The translations under genes were made by a program, and so were the position numbers. A model generated the notes under the pieces. It was not told the origin of the DNA. It made no database searches and was given only the letters and a program-made list of their open reading frames with translations. Positions 42,322 through 51,113 of a DNA stretch of 64,000 bases are shown piece after piece. The DNA comes from a virus, in the IMG/VR virus record IMGVR_UViG_3300025309_000006, positions 166,301-230,300 of that record; one strand, given 5' to 3'. Within the stretch, counting starts at the first letter, position 1. Each line of letters opens with the position of its first letter.

Positions 42322-42732
42322 TTATGCATACACAATATTCTTATCTTTCTGACCTATTGAGAATTGAATAAGTATACCTTGATTTATACGTTCCATAGTT
42401 TCAGAATTACAATATCCAACTTTCTTCAAAAATATATCTTCATTTTTGTTAACTAACATAACTTGTTCACAGAGAGCAATAGAATCTCTTAATAGTCCTG
42501 AAGAGTTTTTATTTATGCTTTTGTGAGTTGGTAATTTTGACTTCGTGCCGATAGAACTAATTGGACATATATGCACAACTGGACTGTAGCGATTTGCCAT
42601 ATTATTACTTACAATTATGCATGGACGCAATTTTCCTTGGATAGATCCCTTGCCTTCTCCTAGATCAACTAACCATATCTCTCCTCGATTAAATTGTTGT
42701 GGTTGTTGAACATTATTTATTACATTTTGCAT
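42322..42732 (-). CDS. MazF/PemK-family endoribonuclease-like toxin
   Basis: 136 residues from ATG at 42732 (MQNVINNVQQPQQFNRGEIW) with GGAGTGATA upstream. Classical MazF landmarks: R-G-E-I-W-L-V-D-L-G, G-K-L-R-P-C-I-I-V-S-N-N, P-I-S-S, L-P-T-H and D-S-I-A-L-C-E-Q. It should cleave mRNA if active. No antitoxin gene is adjacent; the 19 residues before the domain are unusual. Confidence 0.85.
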   Translation of the reverse strand: MQNVINNVQQPQQFNRGEIWLVDLGEGKGSIQGKLRPCIIVSNNMANRYSPVVHICPISSIGTKSKLPTHKSINKNSSGLLRDSIALCEQVMLVNKNEDIFLKKVGYCNSETMERINQGILIQFSIGQKDKNIVYA

Positions 42733-42856
42733 AATAATTATCACTCCTTCTTATTTAACCTTGTGATAATTATTATTCCCCACAGCTTGGATAATATACG
42801 TTGTCCAACAAAACTTTTATTTCTACATTCTAATCACCCCCTTACATTCTAATACT

Positions 42857-43127
42857 TTACCACCATAAACTAGGCAAACACAATGCAAATATATTAACTA
42901 TATCTTCTACTTTTTCTTTCTGCTCGTCAGTCCTTTTCATTGTACATAGATAATCTTTCATATAACCATAGTTTAAATGTGAAGTCCATTGACCAAGTTT
43001 CTTTTTCATCAAAACCATATATTTCTCTTTCTTTAATCCATCGTTCTTGCCTTGAATCATCTTTATTCCAACCTTGAGGAGTATTGTCTTCTAATATACC
43101 AAGGTCTTTAAGATATTTACCTAACAT
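42857..43127 (-). pseudogene. Frameshifted phage hypothetical gene
   Basis: From ATG at 43127 the frame reads MLGKYLKDLGILEDNTPQGW and ends Y-N-E-K-D before TGA. The +1 frame continues T-D-E-Q-K-E-K-V-E-D-I-V and stops at 42857. The N-terminal part (W-I-K-E-R-E-I-Y-G-F-D-E-K-E-T-W-S-M-D) resembles a conserved phage protein. Either a one-base insertion at AAAAGGACTGAC or a +1 shift at a TGA-C context. The start overlaps the end of the upstream DUF1385 gene. Confidence 0.55.
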
Positions 43128-43834
43128 TTATTTTCCTCCTCTAACCCCTTAAATGCCATAATAGCAACCTCTAATTGTTCCACACTTGGTTCCTTTGTGA
43201 AAATATATTTCTGCAATAAACTTCCTACAAAATAAATTGGCTTAACAAACCACTTAATAATCCTATTATCAGATCTCATTACTTCATATGTAATTCCCCA
43301 TCCTAATAACATTGCTCCAGAATGAACTAATGAAACTAATAATCCACTAATTATAATTAATCCAATATACAAATTAGTTCCACAATTATCATTTACACAA
43401 CTTTGATTCATTGATGTTTCAATCGACACTTTACCATTTATTTCGTAATCATTTACCACTTTATGTTCTGCTCCATGATAATATTTCGTTTTACTACATT
43501 TATTAAATAACAACATAAAAATAGGCAATATAATGAAATTATGATAGTTACTGTTTTGTAGACTGCTTGGTTCAAAATTGTATAGACCATAAGAATAAAT
43601 AAGACTTAGTGCCAATAATAACAAACCAAATTTTGTAAAAATTAATTTTAATATAATCCAATATGCTCTAGCAAAAGGTATTCTGTAAAGAAAATTCTCT
43701 AAAATATTTTGCTTATCATCTTTGAGTATTTTATTTACAATAATATTATTGCCTTTTCTTATTGCTGTTGAAGTATGAGTTTCTGATTCAAACATTACAT
43801 TATTGTATCCTGCTCTACCACCTAGTAAATTCAT
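43121..43834 (-). CDS. DUF1385/YqhQ-like membrane protein
   Basis: 237 residues behind GAGGTGG. N-terminal G-G-R-A-G-Y-N-N-V-M-F-E matches the G-G-Q-A-V-I-E-G-V-M type start. Later Y-Y-H-G-A-E-H-K-V-V-N-D-Y-E and C-V-N-D-N-C-G-T are the family's signature His/Glu and Cys motifs, and several TM segments are present. The chromosomal YqhQ is of poorly known function. Finding it on a phage-like element is unusual. Confidence 0.85.
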   Translation of the reverse strand: MNLLGGRAGYNNVMFESETHTSTAIRKGNNIIVNKILKDDKQNILENFLYRIPFARAYWIILKLIFTKFGLLLLALSLIYSYGLYNFEPSSLQNSNYHNFIILPIFMLLFNKCSKTKYYHGAEHKVVNDYEINGKVSIETSMNQSCVNDNCGTNLYIGLIIISGLLVSLVHSGAMLLGWGITYEVMRSDNRIIKWFVKPIYFVGSLLQKYIFTKEPSVEQLEVAIMAFKGLEEENKC

Positions 43835-43846
43835 ATTCTATCCACC

Positions 43847-44110
43847 TCAAATCCCCTTAATATCATTCGGAATCCCAAATTCCCACTTATCACAACCTAC
43901 AACCGGATAAATCTTAATTATAAACCCATGTTGTACATTCATTTGCTCTCCTACTCTGCAATATTGTAATCTCCCATCTCTCATTCTAGCATTTTTACAA
44001 GTCAAACAAGTTTTATTTATCACATTATAATCACAAACTTTTTCATGGATTTCCATTTCTTCTTTTGGGAGTAACATAGTACAGAAATCACATTTGAATA
44101 TTGGTTTCAT
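43847..44110 (-). CDS. Zinc-finger hypothetical protein
   Basis: 87 residues. F-K-C-D-F-C...H-E-K-V-C (a C2HC finger) and K-T-C-L-T-C-K-N-A...Y-C-R-V. Ends in G-C-D-K-W-E-F-G. Function unknown. Confidence 0.75.
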   Translation of the reverse strand: MKPIFKCDFCTMLLPKEEMEIHEKVCDYNVINKTCLTCKNARMRDGRLQYCRVGEQMNVQHGFIIKIYPVVGCDKWEFGIPNDIKGI

Positions 44111-44157
44111 ATTTAATCACTCTCCTTTCTTTAATACAACAAGACAAAAGACTTGTT

Positions 44158-44334
44158 CTAAACCAACAACTTCTTTAATTCATGTTCAAAATAAAATGTT
44201 GCAGGATTTTCAATTATAGTATAAGTATATCTAGCTTGTTTCAGTGTATAACCCCATTCATTTACCGTGACAATTTTACCATCTAATAATACTTTTTCTC
44301 CATCTTGAAATTTTGGATTAAATTCATTAATCAA
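44158..44334 (-). CDS. Small hypothetical protein, TTG start
   Basis: 58 residues from TTG at 44334, seven bases after GGAG. Contains F-N-P-K-F-Q-D-G-E-K-V-L-L-D-G-K-I-V-T-V, the look of a small SH3-like beta barrel (KOW style). Not recognised. Confidence 0.6.
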   Translation of the reverse strand: MINEFNPKFQDGEKVLLDGKIVTVNEWGYTLKQARYTYTIIENPATFYFEHELKKLLV

Positions 44335-44437
44335 TTTAATTCTCCTTTCCTATTCCAATGAATCTATTCTTTTAATGGAATTACTAAACCCTGCAACCCT
44401 ACTCCCATGCAGATTCTAGAAATTGTCTTTTTAATAT

Positions 44438-46141
44438 TTACCCTAATCTATAAACTTCCTTCTCATTAATTACAATAAATTTATTGCCTTCTCTAATTAA
44501 CTTAGATCCATCATTAACCACATCACAAGGAAAATCCTTATAAATATTCTTCTCAAATCCAAATCCTCTAATAACCTTATCACTAGGACTAAAAATAACT
44601 CCACCACTAAAACATAAATTCCCTAAATCAGTTTGATATCTAATTGAATCACTGATATAAACTACCTTATTTTTATCAAAAATCAACGTCTTAAAATTAC
44701 CCTTATCATCTTCAGTAATAAATAACCAATTCTTCTTCGTTGCGTCATAATGAATACCATAATTAATAATCTTAGCATTGTCATTCATTTGATAATTATA
44801 TCCACTAACATTAACAATTTTAAATCCATCATAATTATTGCATACAAAGTAATTATCCTTATCATATACTTCAAATATAGCGTTAAAAGATGTTTTAGTG
44901 ATTGTTCTCAAAGAATTTCCGATATCCCCTACTGTCAATTCAACAAGATTAGAACTTGAATTAAGATAATAAACCACTGAATCTTTAACAACAACTTGGC
45001 TTCTATTAATCTTCTCAAATATAAATGTACCTTTCTGATTGCTTACACCAATATCAGTATTTGATACAGTAAAAACATTTTTTCCATCATTTGAGAAATA
45101 ATATTTATTACCATTAATCAATTTGACTTTCTTTTTTGTCCTGTTGTGAATTACAAAATCATTATCATCAATAAATGCATCTACGCCTAAGATCATTTTT
45201 ACACCATTTGAGGCAATCAAAACAATATAAGGTATAGTTCCATTGGCAACAACTTTAGTAGGAACCTGAACAATTACTGCATTACCATCGCATATAGGGC
45301 AAGTTTTATATTTTCCGTAGTAATAATCACCATGAATATTGCAAAGTTTTAAGTTAGTAATAAAATCTGTTAAGTTTTGGTCTATCATAAATCTTTTACC
45401 TTGCTCAAAAATACTTCTCATATCTAAAAGCAAACTTGGAGACATAAATTCCCACTTATTAATATTCTTTGGTACAATTACTTTAGAATTTTCGATTACT
45501 GAAATTCCTTTACGCATCCTCTGAATAATATCCATGTCTGGGTTAGTTGTACCACCGAATGGATGGAGCCTTGTCAACATCTTAAATAATAACACAGCAA
45601 ATGAAAACGAATCAGTCTCTTTAGTAAAATTACTGGAAACTAATTTAGGATCTTTAAATGTTTCCATACAAACAGTACAATTGATATTATCAATAGACCA
45701 ACTATCTACATCAATAAAATATGGTTCAAAGTCTTTAGTAAATAATATATTGCTATCATTTAAGTCGCTGATAAGAATGTTTTGAGTATGTAGAATAGAT
45801 AGTGTTTCTTTAATCCTTAATGCCAATTTACTAATATCTTGAATGGTAATGTTGTTAACTTTAACATATTTCTTGTTTCCTAATTTCTTAACATCTTCAC
45901 CTTCTGCTTTCGGCATGATATAACCAATGAATTTCTTCTGTGAATCATAAGCAATATCAATAGGTTTAATTATATTTGAAGGTAAAGATTTAGTCATTAA
46001 TAATTTAATTTTTTGTAATTTTTCTTGCTTGTTAACGGAATCTTTATAAATTTTGAGAACATTATCTCCTAAATCATAAATAATTCCTTCTCCACCTTCT
46101 GCCAATGGAGTTTGTTTTAATATTTTAGCACTTACATTCAT
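44438..46141 (-). CDS. Ter-type protein kinase with zinc ribbon and propeller-like tail
   Basis: 567 residues. Kinase domain at 1-270: Gly loop L-A-E-G-G-E-G-I-I-Y, Lys in V-L-K-I-Y-K, catalytic I-S-D-L-N-D-S-N-I-L-F, and D-V-D in place of DFG. A four-ligand zinc ribbon (C-N-I-H-G-D...C-P-I-C-D) lies near residue 290, then a beta-rich tail. Kinase plus PP2C plus VWA in a row is the TerY-P triad of bacterial stress operons. Coupled to the phosphatase gene upstream (11 bp). Confidence 0.85.
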   Translation of the reverse strand: MNVSAKILKQTPLAEGGEGIIYDLGDNVLKIYKDSVNKQEKLQKIKLLMTKSLPSNIIKPIDIAYDSQKKFIGYIMPKAEGEDVKKLGNKKYVKVNNITIQDISKLALRIKETLSILHTQNILISDLNDSNILFTKDFEPYFIDVDSWSIDNINCTVCMETFKDPKLVSSNFTKETDSFSFAVLLFKMLTRLHPFGGTTNPDMDIIQRMRKGISVIENSKVIVPKNINKWEFMSPSLLLDMRSIFEQGKRFMIDQNLTDFITNLKLCNIHGDYYYGKYKTCPICDGNAVIVQVPTKVVANGTIPYIVLIASNGVKMILGVDAFIDDNDFVIHNRTKKKVKLINGNKYYFSNDGKNVFTVSNTDIGVSNQKGTFIFEKINRSQVVVKDSVVYYLNSSSNLVELTVGDIGNSLRTITKTSFNAIFEVYDKDNYFVCNNYDGFKIVNVSGYNYQMNDNAKIINYGIHYDATKKNWLFITEDDKGNFKTLIFDKNKVVYISDSIRYQTDLGNLCFSGGVIFSPSDKVIRGFGFEKNIYKDFPCDVVNDGSKLIREGNKFIVINEKEVYRLG

Positions 46142-46152
46142 TTACTTTCACC

Positions 46153-46779
46153 TCAAATTACAATCGAAATATCATCCTTAAAATATTTATGCTCACGGTT
46201 AATTAATCTTCTGATTGCAAATTCTTTTCTTCCTATTAGATGTTTTTCAAACTCATCTTTAAATGGACCATTAAGAATGTATTCTAAGCCATCAGATGCC
46301 ACTCCTACGGCCTTATATTCATGTTTAGATAAGAAGTGACGCTTAATTTCAACACCATCTTTATACTTTGATAAATGGTCTGATGAAACATAATTATAAG
46401 CAAAGTATTCAGGTGCATTACCTTCATCACCTATTTTTTCGTACTCAATTGAATCATCATGTTTTTGTTTAATTATGTATCCATCTCCACAAATATCAAC
46501 TATGTATTCTTTATCAGTTTGGGAAACAAATAATACGGTAAATAGCATATGATTTCTTATATCCTCATAATCATGAAATATTTCAGATAATTTTTCAAAA
46601 CATTCAATAGGATCTAATCCTTTAGAAAACAAATGTGCAAACAATTTAGCACCAACTTCACTATGTTTACCTTCTGAGCAACCATCCATTATACATTTAT
46701 GCTTGTCACTCTCAAAACCAAAATCTTGACAATTCAATCCTTTTTCAATATGCTCATAACCAATTTTACAAATTAACAT
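46153..46779 (-). CDS. PP2C-type protein phosphatase (TerY-P triad)
   Basis: 208 residues. N-C-Q-D-F-G, C-I-M-D-G-C-S-E-G-K-H-S-E-V-G and, at the end, S-D-G-L-E and F-K-D-D-I-S-I-V are the PP2C metal and phosphate motifs. It should counteract the kinase encoded next to it. Confidence 0.85.
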   Translation of the reverse strand: MLICKIGYEHIEKGLNCQDFGFESDKHKCIMDGCSEGKHSEVGAKLFAHLFSKGLDPIECFEKLSEIFHDYEDIRNHMLFTVLFVSQTDKEYIVDICGDGYIIKQKHDDSIEYEKIGDEGNAPEYFAYNYVSSDHLSKYKDGVEIKRHFLSKHEYKAVGVASDGLEYILNGPFKDEFEKHLIGRKEFAIRRLINREHKYFKDDISIVI

Positions 46780-46796
46780 TATAACCTCCTATTTGT

Positions 46797-46830
46797 GACT
46801 AGTCCTGCTATATTTCAAACAAGACTAGCC
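46797..46830 (-). other. Hairpin between TerY and phosphatase genes
   Basis: GACTAGTCCTG (46797-46807) pairs with CAAGACTAGCC (46820-46830), about 9 bp, in a 68-base gap. The phosphatase ribosome binding site follows. Possibly a processing or attenuator element. Confidence 0.4.
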
Positions 46831-46847
46831 AATTAAATTATTACATA

Positions 46848-47522
46848 TTACATTGTAAAGAAATCATCTGCTTGAGCAACAACAGATTTTGAACTTTCAA
46901 TAACTGATTTAGATAGACAATCAAATGCTTTACGCAACTCACTAGCAGAAGAACCAACTTGAAGAATATTTTTGAATTGCATATTCTTTGCTTCTCTCAT
47001 AGCACTTGAACCAAAACTGATGAATGCAGTCGTGACCTCTTTACTATTTAAGTCTGTGATAATATTTTTTGCTTGACTAACACTATTTTTAGAACTGGTA
47101 TCTTCTCCATCGCTAAATACAGCAAATACAGCTTTAACTCTCATACCTTGATTCTTTAGATATGTCATATAATTAACTAATTTCTCTGCTCCATCAACAA
47201 CTACATCATATAACGGTGTCATACCATAAACATTGTAAGCCGTATCAAATTCTTCAATCTTTTTATATCCACCAATATCAATGCTACTATCATGAAAATT
47301 AGCTCTAGCCACTAGCATTTCATCTGACTCTTTAGAATCTGTCAATGCACTTTTAAACTCTGAAAGATTTTTCTTCATGTCTTGTATATATCCACCCATT
47401 GAGCCGGATTCATCAATTGCAATAAAGATTAAATTAATGTTTTCACTATTAAGATCATCCATTGAAGTATTTTCTTGCTCAATATCATCTAGTCCTAAAA
47501 TATCCATTGTTTCTACTGTCAT
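46848..47522 (-). CDS. TerY-like VWA-domain protein
   Basis: 224 residues from ATG at 47522 (MTVETMDILGL), behind GAGGAAT. VWA metal site I-D-E-S-G-S-M-G (D-x-S-x-S), T in M-T-P-L-Y-D-V-V and D in V-F-S-D-G-E-D-T. Third member of the kinase-phosphatase-VWA triad; VWA proteins of this type tether Ter complexes. Confidence 0.85.
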   Translation of the reverse strand: MTVETMDILGLDDIEQENTSMDDLNSENINLIFIAIDESGSMGGYIQDMKKNLSEFKSALTDSKESDEMLVARANFHDSSIDIGGYKKIEEFDTAYNVYGMTPLYDVVVDGAEKLVNYMTYLKNQGMRVKAVFAVFSDGEDTSSKNSVSQAKNIITDLNSKEVTTAFISFGSSAMREAKNMQFKNILQVGSSASELRKAFDCLSKSVIESSKSVVAQADDFFTM

Positions 47523-47577
47523 TTTAATATTCCTCATTTCTTATATTTAGTTTTTAGGTTTATTTATTATTTTTAAA

Positions 47578-48486
47578 TTACAGAACCAAGTCTGTTGATT
47601 TTACAATGTTTACTTTATAGATTTTCTTTAGCTCATCATATCTAATCTTTTTCTGTTCAGGTGTATCCATTACAGAAGACATGCAATCTTCTAAGATATA
47701 AACTTTCTTTAAGAGTTCTGGATTACTCTTATGGAACTCTAGTAATTGTTTAATACTTTCATATACACAGAAATCAGAAGCTTGACCAGCGATTACGATC
47801 TTATCAAATTTAGCTATTTTATTTAAAACATCTAAGTTGATAAATCCTTTTTCATCAAATTCAGGAGCGAACAGTCCATACATCTCACTGAAACAATCTG
47901 TCCCTTTGACAATTCGATTAACCATTGTTTTCTTAGCAACTGAATGAAAATAAACCATGTTCGCAAATTGATTTTCTAGTGCTGCCCCATGAGTTCCTTG
48001 AAGGCAATGATAAGGCCAAATTAATAAGTTTTTCTTACCTTTTGATTCTAATCCTTCAACATAACGTCTGGAGCGAATTGGATCAACCACTGGAAACCAT
48101 TTTCCATCATCTAAATCCTTTAAAGTAATTGGTGTGAATGGAGTAGGATTAATACCATTTGTATCTACCCACCAACAAGGATGAAAGATTTGGAATGGGT
48201 TATGAGTATCAATTGATACTGCAATTTGAGCAATTTTATCCATGTTATCATAGATGAATTGTGTGAATCTTGCTGTATCTGCACAACTGCCTTGTACTGC
48301 TAAAGCTCCCTGCTCTAAAAAATCATTTTGGATATCAATTCCAATTACCAATATTTGCTCTACGTTCTTAGATGCAGGTTGAAGTTTTTCTTGATTTGCT
48401 TTTGCAAGAATTTCATTAAGACTACGAGTGTTTTGTGGTGCTCCAATTGCCTGTACATCTACGATTTCATTATATTGTGTTTTCAT
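47578..48486 (-). CDS. pncA: Nicotinamidase-type isochorismatase family enzyme
   Basis: 302 residues from ATG at 48486 (MKTQYNEIVDVQAIGAPQ), with AAGGAA upstream; longer than typical PncA (about 180-210) owing to an N-terminal extension of about 40 residues. Catalytic Asp in I-G-I-D-I-Q-N-D-F, zinc ligands in D-T-H-N and the cluster around W-P-Y-H-C-L-Q-G-T-H-G-A, and nucleophile Cys in Q-A-S-D-F-C-V. It would convert nicotinamide to nicotinate for NAD salvage. It has its own promoter and a micro-ORF leader. Confidence 0.85.
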   Translation of the reverse strand: MKTQYNEIVDVQAIGAPQNTRSLNEILAKANQEKLQPASKNVEQILVIGIDIQNDFLEQGALAVQGSCADTARFTQFIYDNMDKIAQIAVSIDTHNPFQIFHPCWWVDTNGINPTPFTPITLKDLDDGKWFPVVDPIRSRRYVEGLESKGKKNLLIWPYHCLQGTHGAALENQFANMVYFHSVAKKTMVNRIVKGTDCFSEMYGLFAPEFDEKGFINLDVLNKIAKFDKIVIAGQASDFCVYESIKQLLEFHKSNPELLKKVYILEDCMSSVMDTPEQKKIRYDELKKIYKVNIVKSTDLVL

Positions 48487-48552
48487 TTTTAAGTTTCCTT
48501 CTTTCATAATTTTATTTATTGGTTAAATGGAGTTTACATTACTTTAAATTGG

Positions 48553-48576
48553 TTATGTATATACCTCTTTCCCCAT
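48553..48576 (-). CDS. Leader micro-ORF MGKEVYT
   Basis: ATG at 48576 follows GAAAGGATGTGAA at ribosome-binding distance and ends after seven codons at TAA (48555-48553). An ungapped 46-nt match surrounds the same structure at 54695-54718. Likely a translated leader of the nicotinamidase transcript. Confidence 0.6.
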   Translation of the reverse strand: MGKEVYT

Positions 48577-48635
48577 GCCTCAATTCACATCCTTTCAATA
48601 TATATAAAGTTTTTCCTGAATCAACCTTATGATTC

Positions 48636-48665
48636 ATTATACATCGGTATTGAGTAGTTTGTCAA
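48636..48665 (-). promoter_or_regulatory. Consensus promoter of the pncA transcript
   Basis: TTGACA (48665-48660), 18-bp spacer, TATAAT (48641-48636). Probably also feeds the TerY, phosphatase and kinase genes downstream. Confidence 0.8.
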
Positions 48666-48681
48666 GTATTTATTTTATGGT

Positions 48682-49233
48682 TTAATTCTCCTTATACTTA
48701 GGGCAATTCATTAATTCTAACCGCAAATCATAATAATGTTCATATAATTCTGGACTGTGATATTCGTACCATTTTAACCAATTATTATCTACCATTAATT
48801 GTCTTAATTCTGTTGCGGATATTGGAATCCCTGATCTTGGCACAACAATTTCCATAATATCTTTAATATCTTCTGGAGCAAACCACCCTGACCTAGATTC
48901 ATCATTGCCATAAATCATTATATCTGGATTCTTGCCAATAATATCATGAACTTTATCAAGTAAATATTTACCCCATTCTGCCGAAATATCATTCTCATTA
49001 GTTAAGTCTGGCAATCCACGAACAATAACATTATTATCAGGATAAATTTCCTTAATCATTTTAATTCTTGTTTCTACACTAAATGGATTCCTCAATGTGC
49101 CACTTTCTTGAGCAGATCCTACAAGAATTAATAATCTATCACACATAGTTAAAGCTAAATCTGATAATGATTTGTGACCTATATGAAATACATTGAAACG
49201 ACCAACCAATAATCCTATATCGTATTTATTCAC
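48682..49233 (-). CDS. Nicotinamide-nucleotide adenylyltransferase (NadM/NadR type)
   Basis: 183 residues. Nucleotidyltransferase motif G-R-F-N-V-F-H-I-G-H (GxFxxxHxGH) at 12-21, then L-V-G-S-A-Q-E-S-G-T-L-R-N-P-F and C-terminal S-G-I-P-I-S-A-T-E-L-R-Q-L-M, the ISATxxR signature. It would make NAD+ from NMN and ATP in the cytoplasm. Immediately upstream of the pncA promoter. Confidence 0.9.
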   Translation of the reverse strand: MNKYDIGLLVGRFNVFHIGHKSLSDLALTMCDRLLILVGSAQESGTLRNPFSVETRIKMIKEIYPDNNVIVRGLPDLTNENDISAEWGKYLLDKVHDIIGKNPDIMIYGNDESRSGWFAPEDIKDIMEIVVPRSGIPISATELRQLMVDNNWLKWYEYHSPELYEHYYDLRLELMNCPKYKEN

Positions 49234-49303
49234 TTATCCTTCTCCTCTCTAATATTTATTTCTTGATTCATAATACCACAATTTAGCAAGATAAGTCAAC
49301 CTT

Positions 49304-49897
49304 TTATTCAAAAACATTTTTATCATATACATTATTAATTGCATTTCTGAAAAACTCAATATCAGTCAATCCTACTGGTTTAAAATTATGACAATCGATT
49401 CCAACGTTTAATCCATATCTCTTAATCTTACATAGTCCATGAACATGACCAAACAAATTGAACTTACTCTTATCGCAATCCTCTGGCCTATGAGTACAAT
49501 TATATCCTAAGAATGGCAATGATTCTCCGCAATTATAAAATACTCTATGGAAATTAAAATCATGCTCTAATGTTCTGCATCCGGCATTAATCATATCTAT
49601 ATTACTTTGGTTAAAATGTGGATAATAAAAAGACTTAATAAATTCATCAATTGACATTCCTAAATCATCCATTTCATAATTGCCACAAAGTAAAACTATC
49701 TTTCCATTTAATGATTTAGATACCTCATAATTACCAAAGTCTCCTAGATGATATACAGTATCCTCTGGATCAACAAGACTATTCCAATTATTAATCATTG
49801 CATTATCCATCTCTTCAACTGAATCAAATGGTCTGCGACCAAATTTAAGAACTCTTTCACTTCCAAAATGAGTATCTGCTGTAAAATAATAATTCAT
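49304..49897 (-). CDS. Calcineurin-like metallophosphoesterase
   Basis: 197 residues from ATG at 49897 (MNYYFTADTHFGS) behind AAGGAACTT. D-T-H-F, G-D-F-G, G-N-Y-E and G-H-V-H-G are the dimetal-site motifs of small phage/bacterial phosphoesterases (YfcE/MJ0936-like). Substrate unknown. It sits beside the NMN adenylyltransferase gene. Confidence 0.85.
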   Translation of the reverse strand: MNYYFTADTHFGSERVLKFGRRPFDSVEEMDNAMINNWNSLVDPEDTVYHLGDFGNYEVSKSLNGKIVLLCGNYEMDDLGMSIDEFIKSFYYPHFNQSNIDMINAGCRTLEHDFNFHRVFYNCGESLPFLGYNCTHRPEDCDKSKFNLFGHVHGLCKIKRYGLNVGIDCHNFKPVGLTDIEFFRNAINNVYDKNVFE

Positions 49898-49956
49898 ATT
49901 AAGTTCCTTTCTTAACATACTATAAAATTTGATTTTTATAGGAAATATTGGTTTTC

Positions 49957-49986
49957 AAACCCTTGCTACAAGCGTGTTTCAGGGTT
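49957..49986. repeat. AAACCCTT repeat, copy 2
   Basis: AAACCCTTGCTACAAGCGTG with downstream TTTCAGGGTT resembles 1901-1932 in the same orientation, with a less perfect hairpin. Dispersed element of unknown role. Confidence 0.4.
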
Positions 49987-50002
49987 CGTATATTTCAATA
50001 AT

Positions 50003-50245
50003 TCAAATATTATAGTCACAAAATTTACAAAACTCTAAATTACATAATCCACAATTACCTAAACCACAATTTCTGTAAGTAGGACTCCCACATCTATCAT
50101 TACAAGTAAAACAAGTACATTCTAAACAAGATGGTTGATTTTCTATTCCTGCATCTTTTAGTTCTTTATCAAAATCCTCATCACTAATAGATTTAAGGTG
50201 TTCTATAAAAATATGTCTATATTCACTTAGTTTTATTTGTTTCAC
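50003..50245 (-). CDS. Cys-rich hypothetical protein
   Basis: 80 residues. The C-terminal half has twelve Cys (C-L-E-C-T-C-F-T-C, then C-G-L-G-N-C-G-L-C-N), probably a metal-binding knuckle. Not recognised. Confidence 0.7.
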   Translation of the reverse strand: MKQIKLSEYRHIFIEHLKSISDEDFDKELKDAGIENQPSCLECTCFTCNDRCGSPTYRNCGLGNCGLCNLEFCKFCDYNI

Positions 50246-50263
50246 CTCCTATAAATCAATATT

Positions 50264-50644
50264 TTAAATGCTTTTAAGATCATAAAGTTCTGATTTATCT
50301 AGTTTATCTCTTAGCTCTGCTAATCTCCCAACAGGGTCTTTTTTATCCCATTCAATAGTTAATAGAGTGTCGCCAACTTCATGATATTTAACAAATGATT
50401 TATAGTCTAATGCTTCATCCAATGACTCAACCAATTCCATTAATAAATGTTCTTTATGGTCTTCCATACTAATAAGACAATATATATCTGGAAGATATGT
50501 AATATGAAATCTACTACCCTTATATTCTCCTGAAATACCTTGACCAAGAAGAATTCTACTATAATCTACTTTTAATTGTTCGTTTGATTCTTCTAAATTC
50601 TTTGCTAATACCATTAATTCATGTCTAAAATCTTGATTCATCAT
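50264..50644 (-). CDS. Hypothetical protein
   Basis: 126 residues, helix-rich with HELMVLAKNLEESNEQLKVDYSRILLGQ at the N-terminus. Not recognised. Confidence 0.7.
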   Translation of the reverse strand: MMNQDFRHELMVLAKNLEESNEQLKVDYSRILLGQGISGEYKGSRFHITYLPDIYCLISMEDHKEHLLMELVESLDEALDYKSFVKYHEVGDTLLTIEWDKKDPVGRLAELRDKLDKSELYDLKSI

Positions 50645-50661
50645 TTATTTTTCCTCTCTTT

Positions 50662-50862
50662 CTAAGAAATAAATTTTACAAATGAGTTTATACCTACACC
50701 TTTTTCTCCACTTTTAGGATCATACCATTTTTGAGAAGTACACCAATAATTTACTCCATCAACTTGTAGTTGTCCATTAGCATATTCATCATAAATAATT
50801 CCTCTTTGGTCAAGAATTCCTTTAACTTTGTCTAGTTTTACACTGTTCTTTTCATTTAACAT
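50662..50862 (-). CDS. Small hypothetical protein
   Basis: 66 residues with Q-V-D-G-V-N-Y-W-C-T-S-Q-K-W-Y-D-P-K-S-G-E-K. Not recognised. Confidence 0.7.
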   Translation of the reverse strand: MLNEKNSVKLDKVKGILDQRGIIYDEYANGQLQVDGVNYWCTSQKWYDPKSGEKGVGINSFVKFIS

Positions 50863-50885
50863 GTTATTTTCCCCCCATAGTTAAT

Positions 50886-51098
50886 TTAAAGTTTACAAAA
50901 TGAATAACAAACTAAAACAGTAGACATTAATGATATACCGTAAAATATTACAAACAATTTGCCATTACCTTTGAATACCACATAAGTTTTTGACAAATCT
51001 GAAAGATATATTTTCTTATCTGCCATCATTACCATTCCTGCTAAATAAGAAAATATGAATAAGGATAACGTTCCAATAGAAAATAGTGTTGTTTTCAT
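50886..51098 (-). CDS. Small membrane protein with two TM helices
   Basis: 70 residues; TM helices at residues 8-26 and 48-66, short soluble loop between. Not recognised. Confidence 0.7.
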   Translation of the reverse strand: MKTTLFSIGTLSLFIFSYLAGMVMMADKKIYLSDLSKTYVVFKGNGKLFVIFYGISLMSTVLVCYSFCKL

Positions 51099-51113
51099 TT
51101 ATTTCCTCCTTTA

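Noticed and set aside
42322-42732. Complete MazEF toxin-antitoxin pair
   Set aside because: The MazF-like protein is clear, but neither neighbour looks like MazE or another AbrB/RHH antitoxin.
46848-47522. Tellurite-resistance operon
   Set aside because: Only the TerY-P-type genes are present; terB, terC and terD-type genes were not seen, so tellurite resistance should not be claimed.
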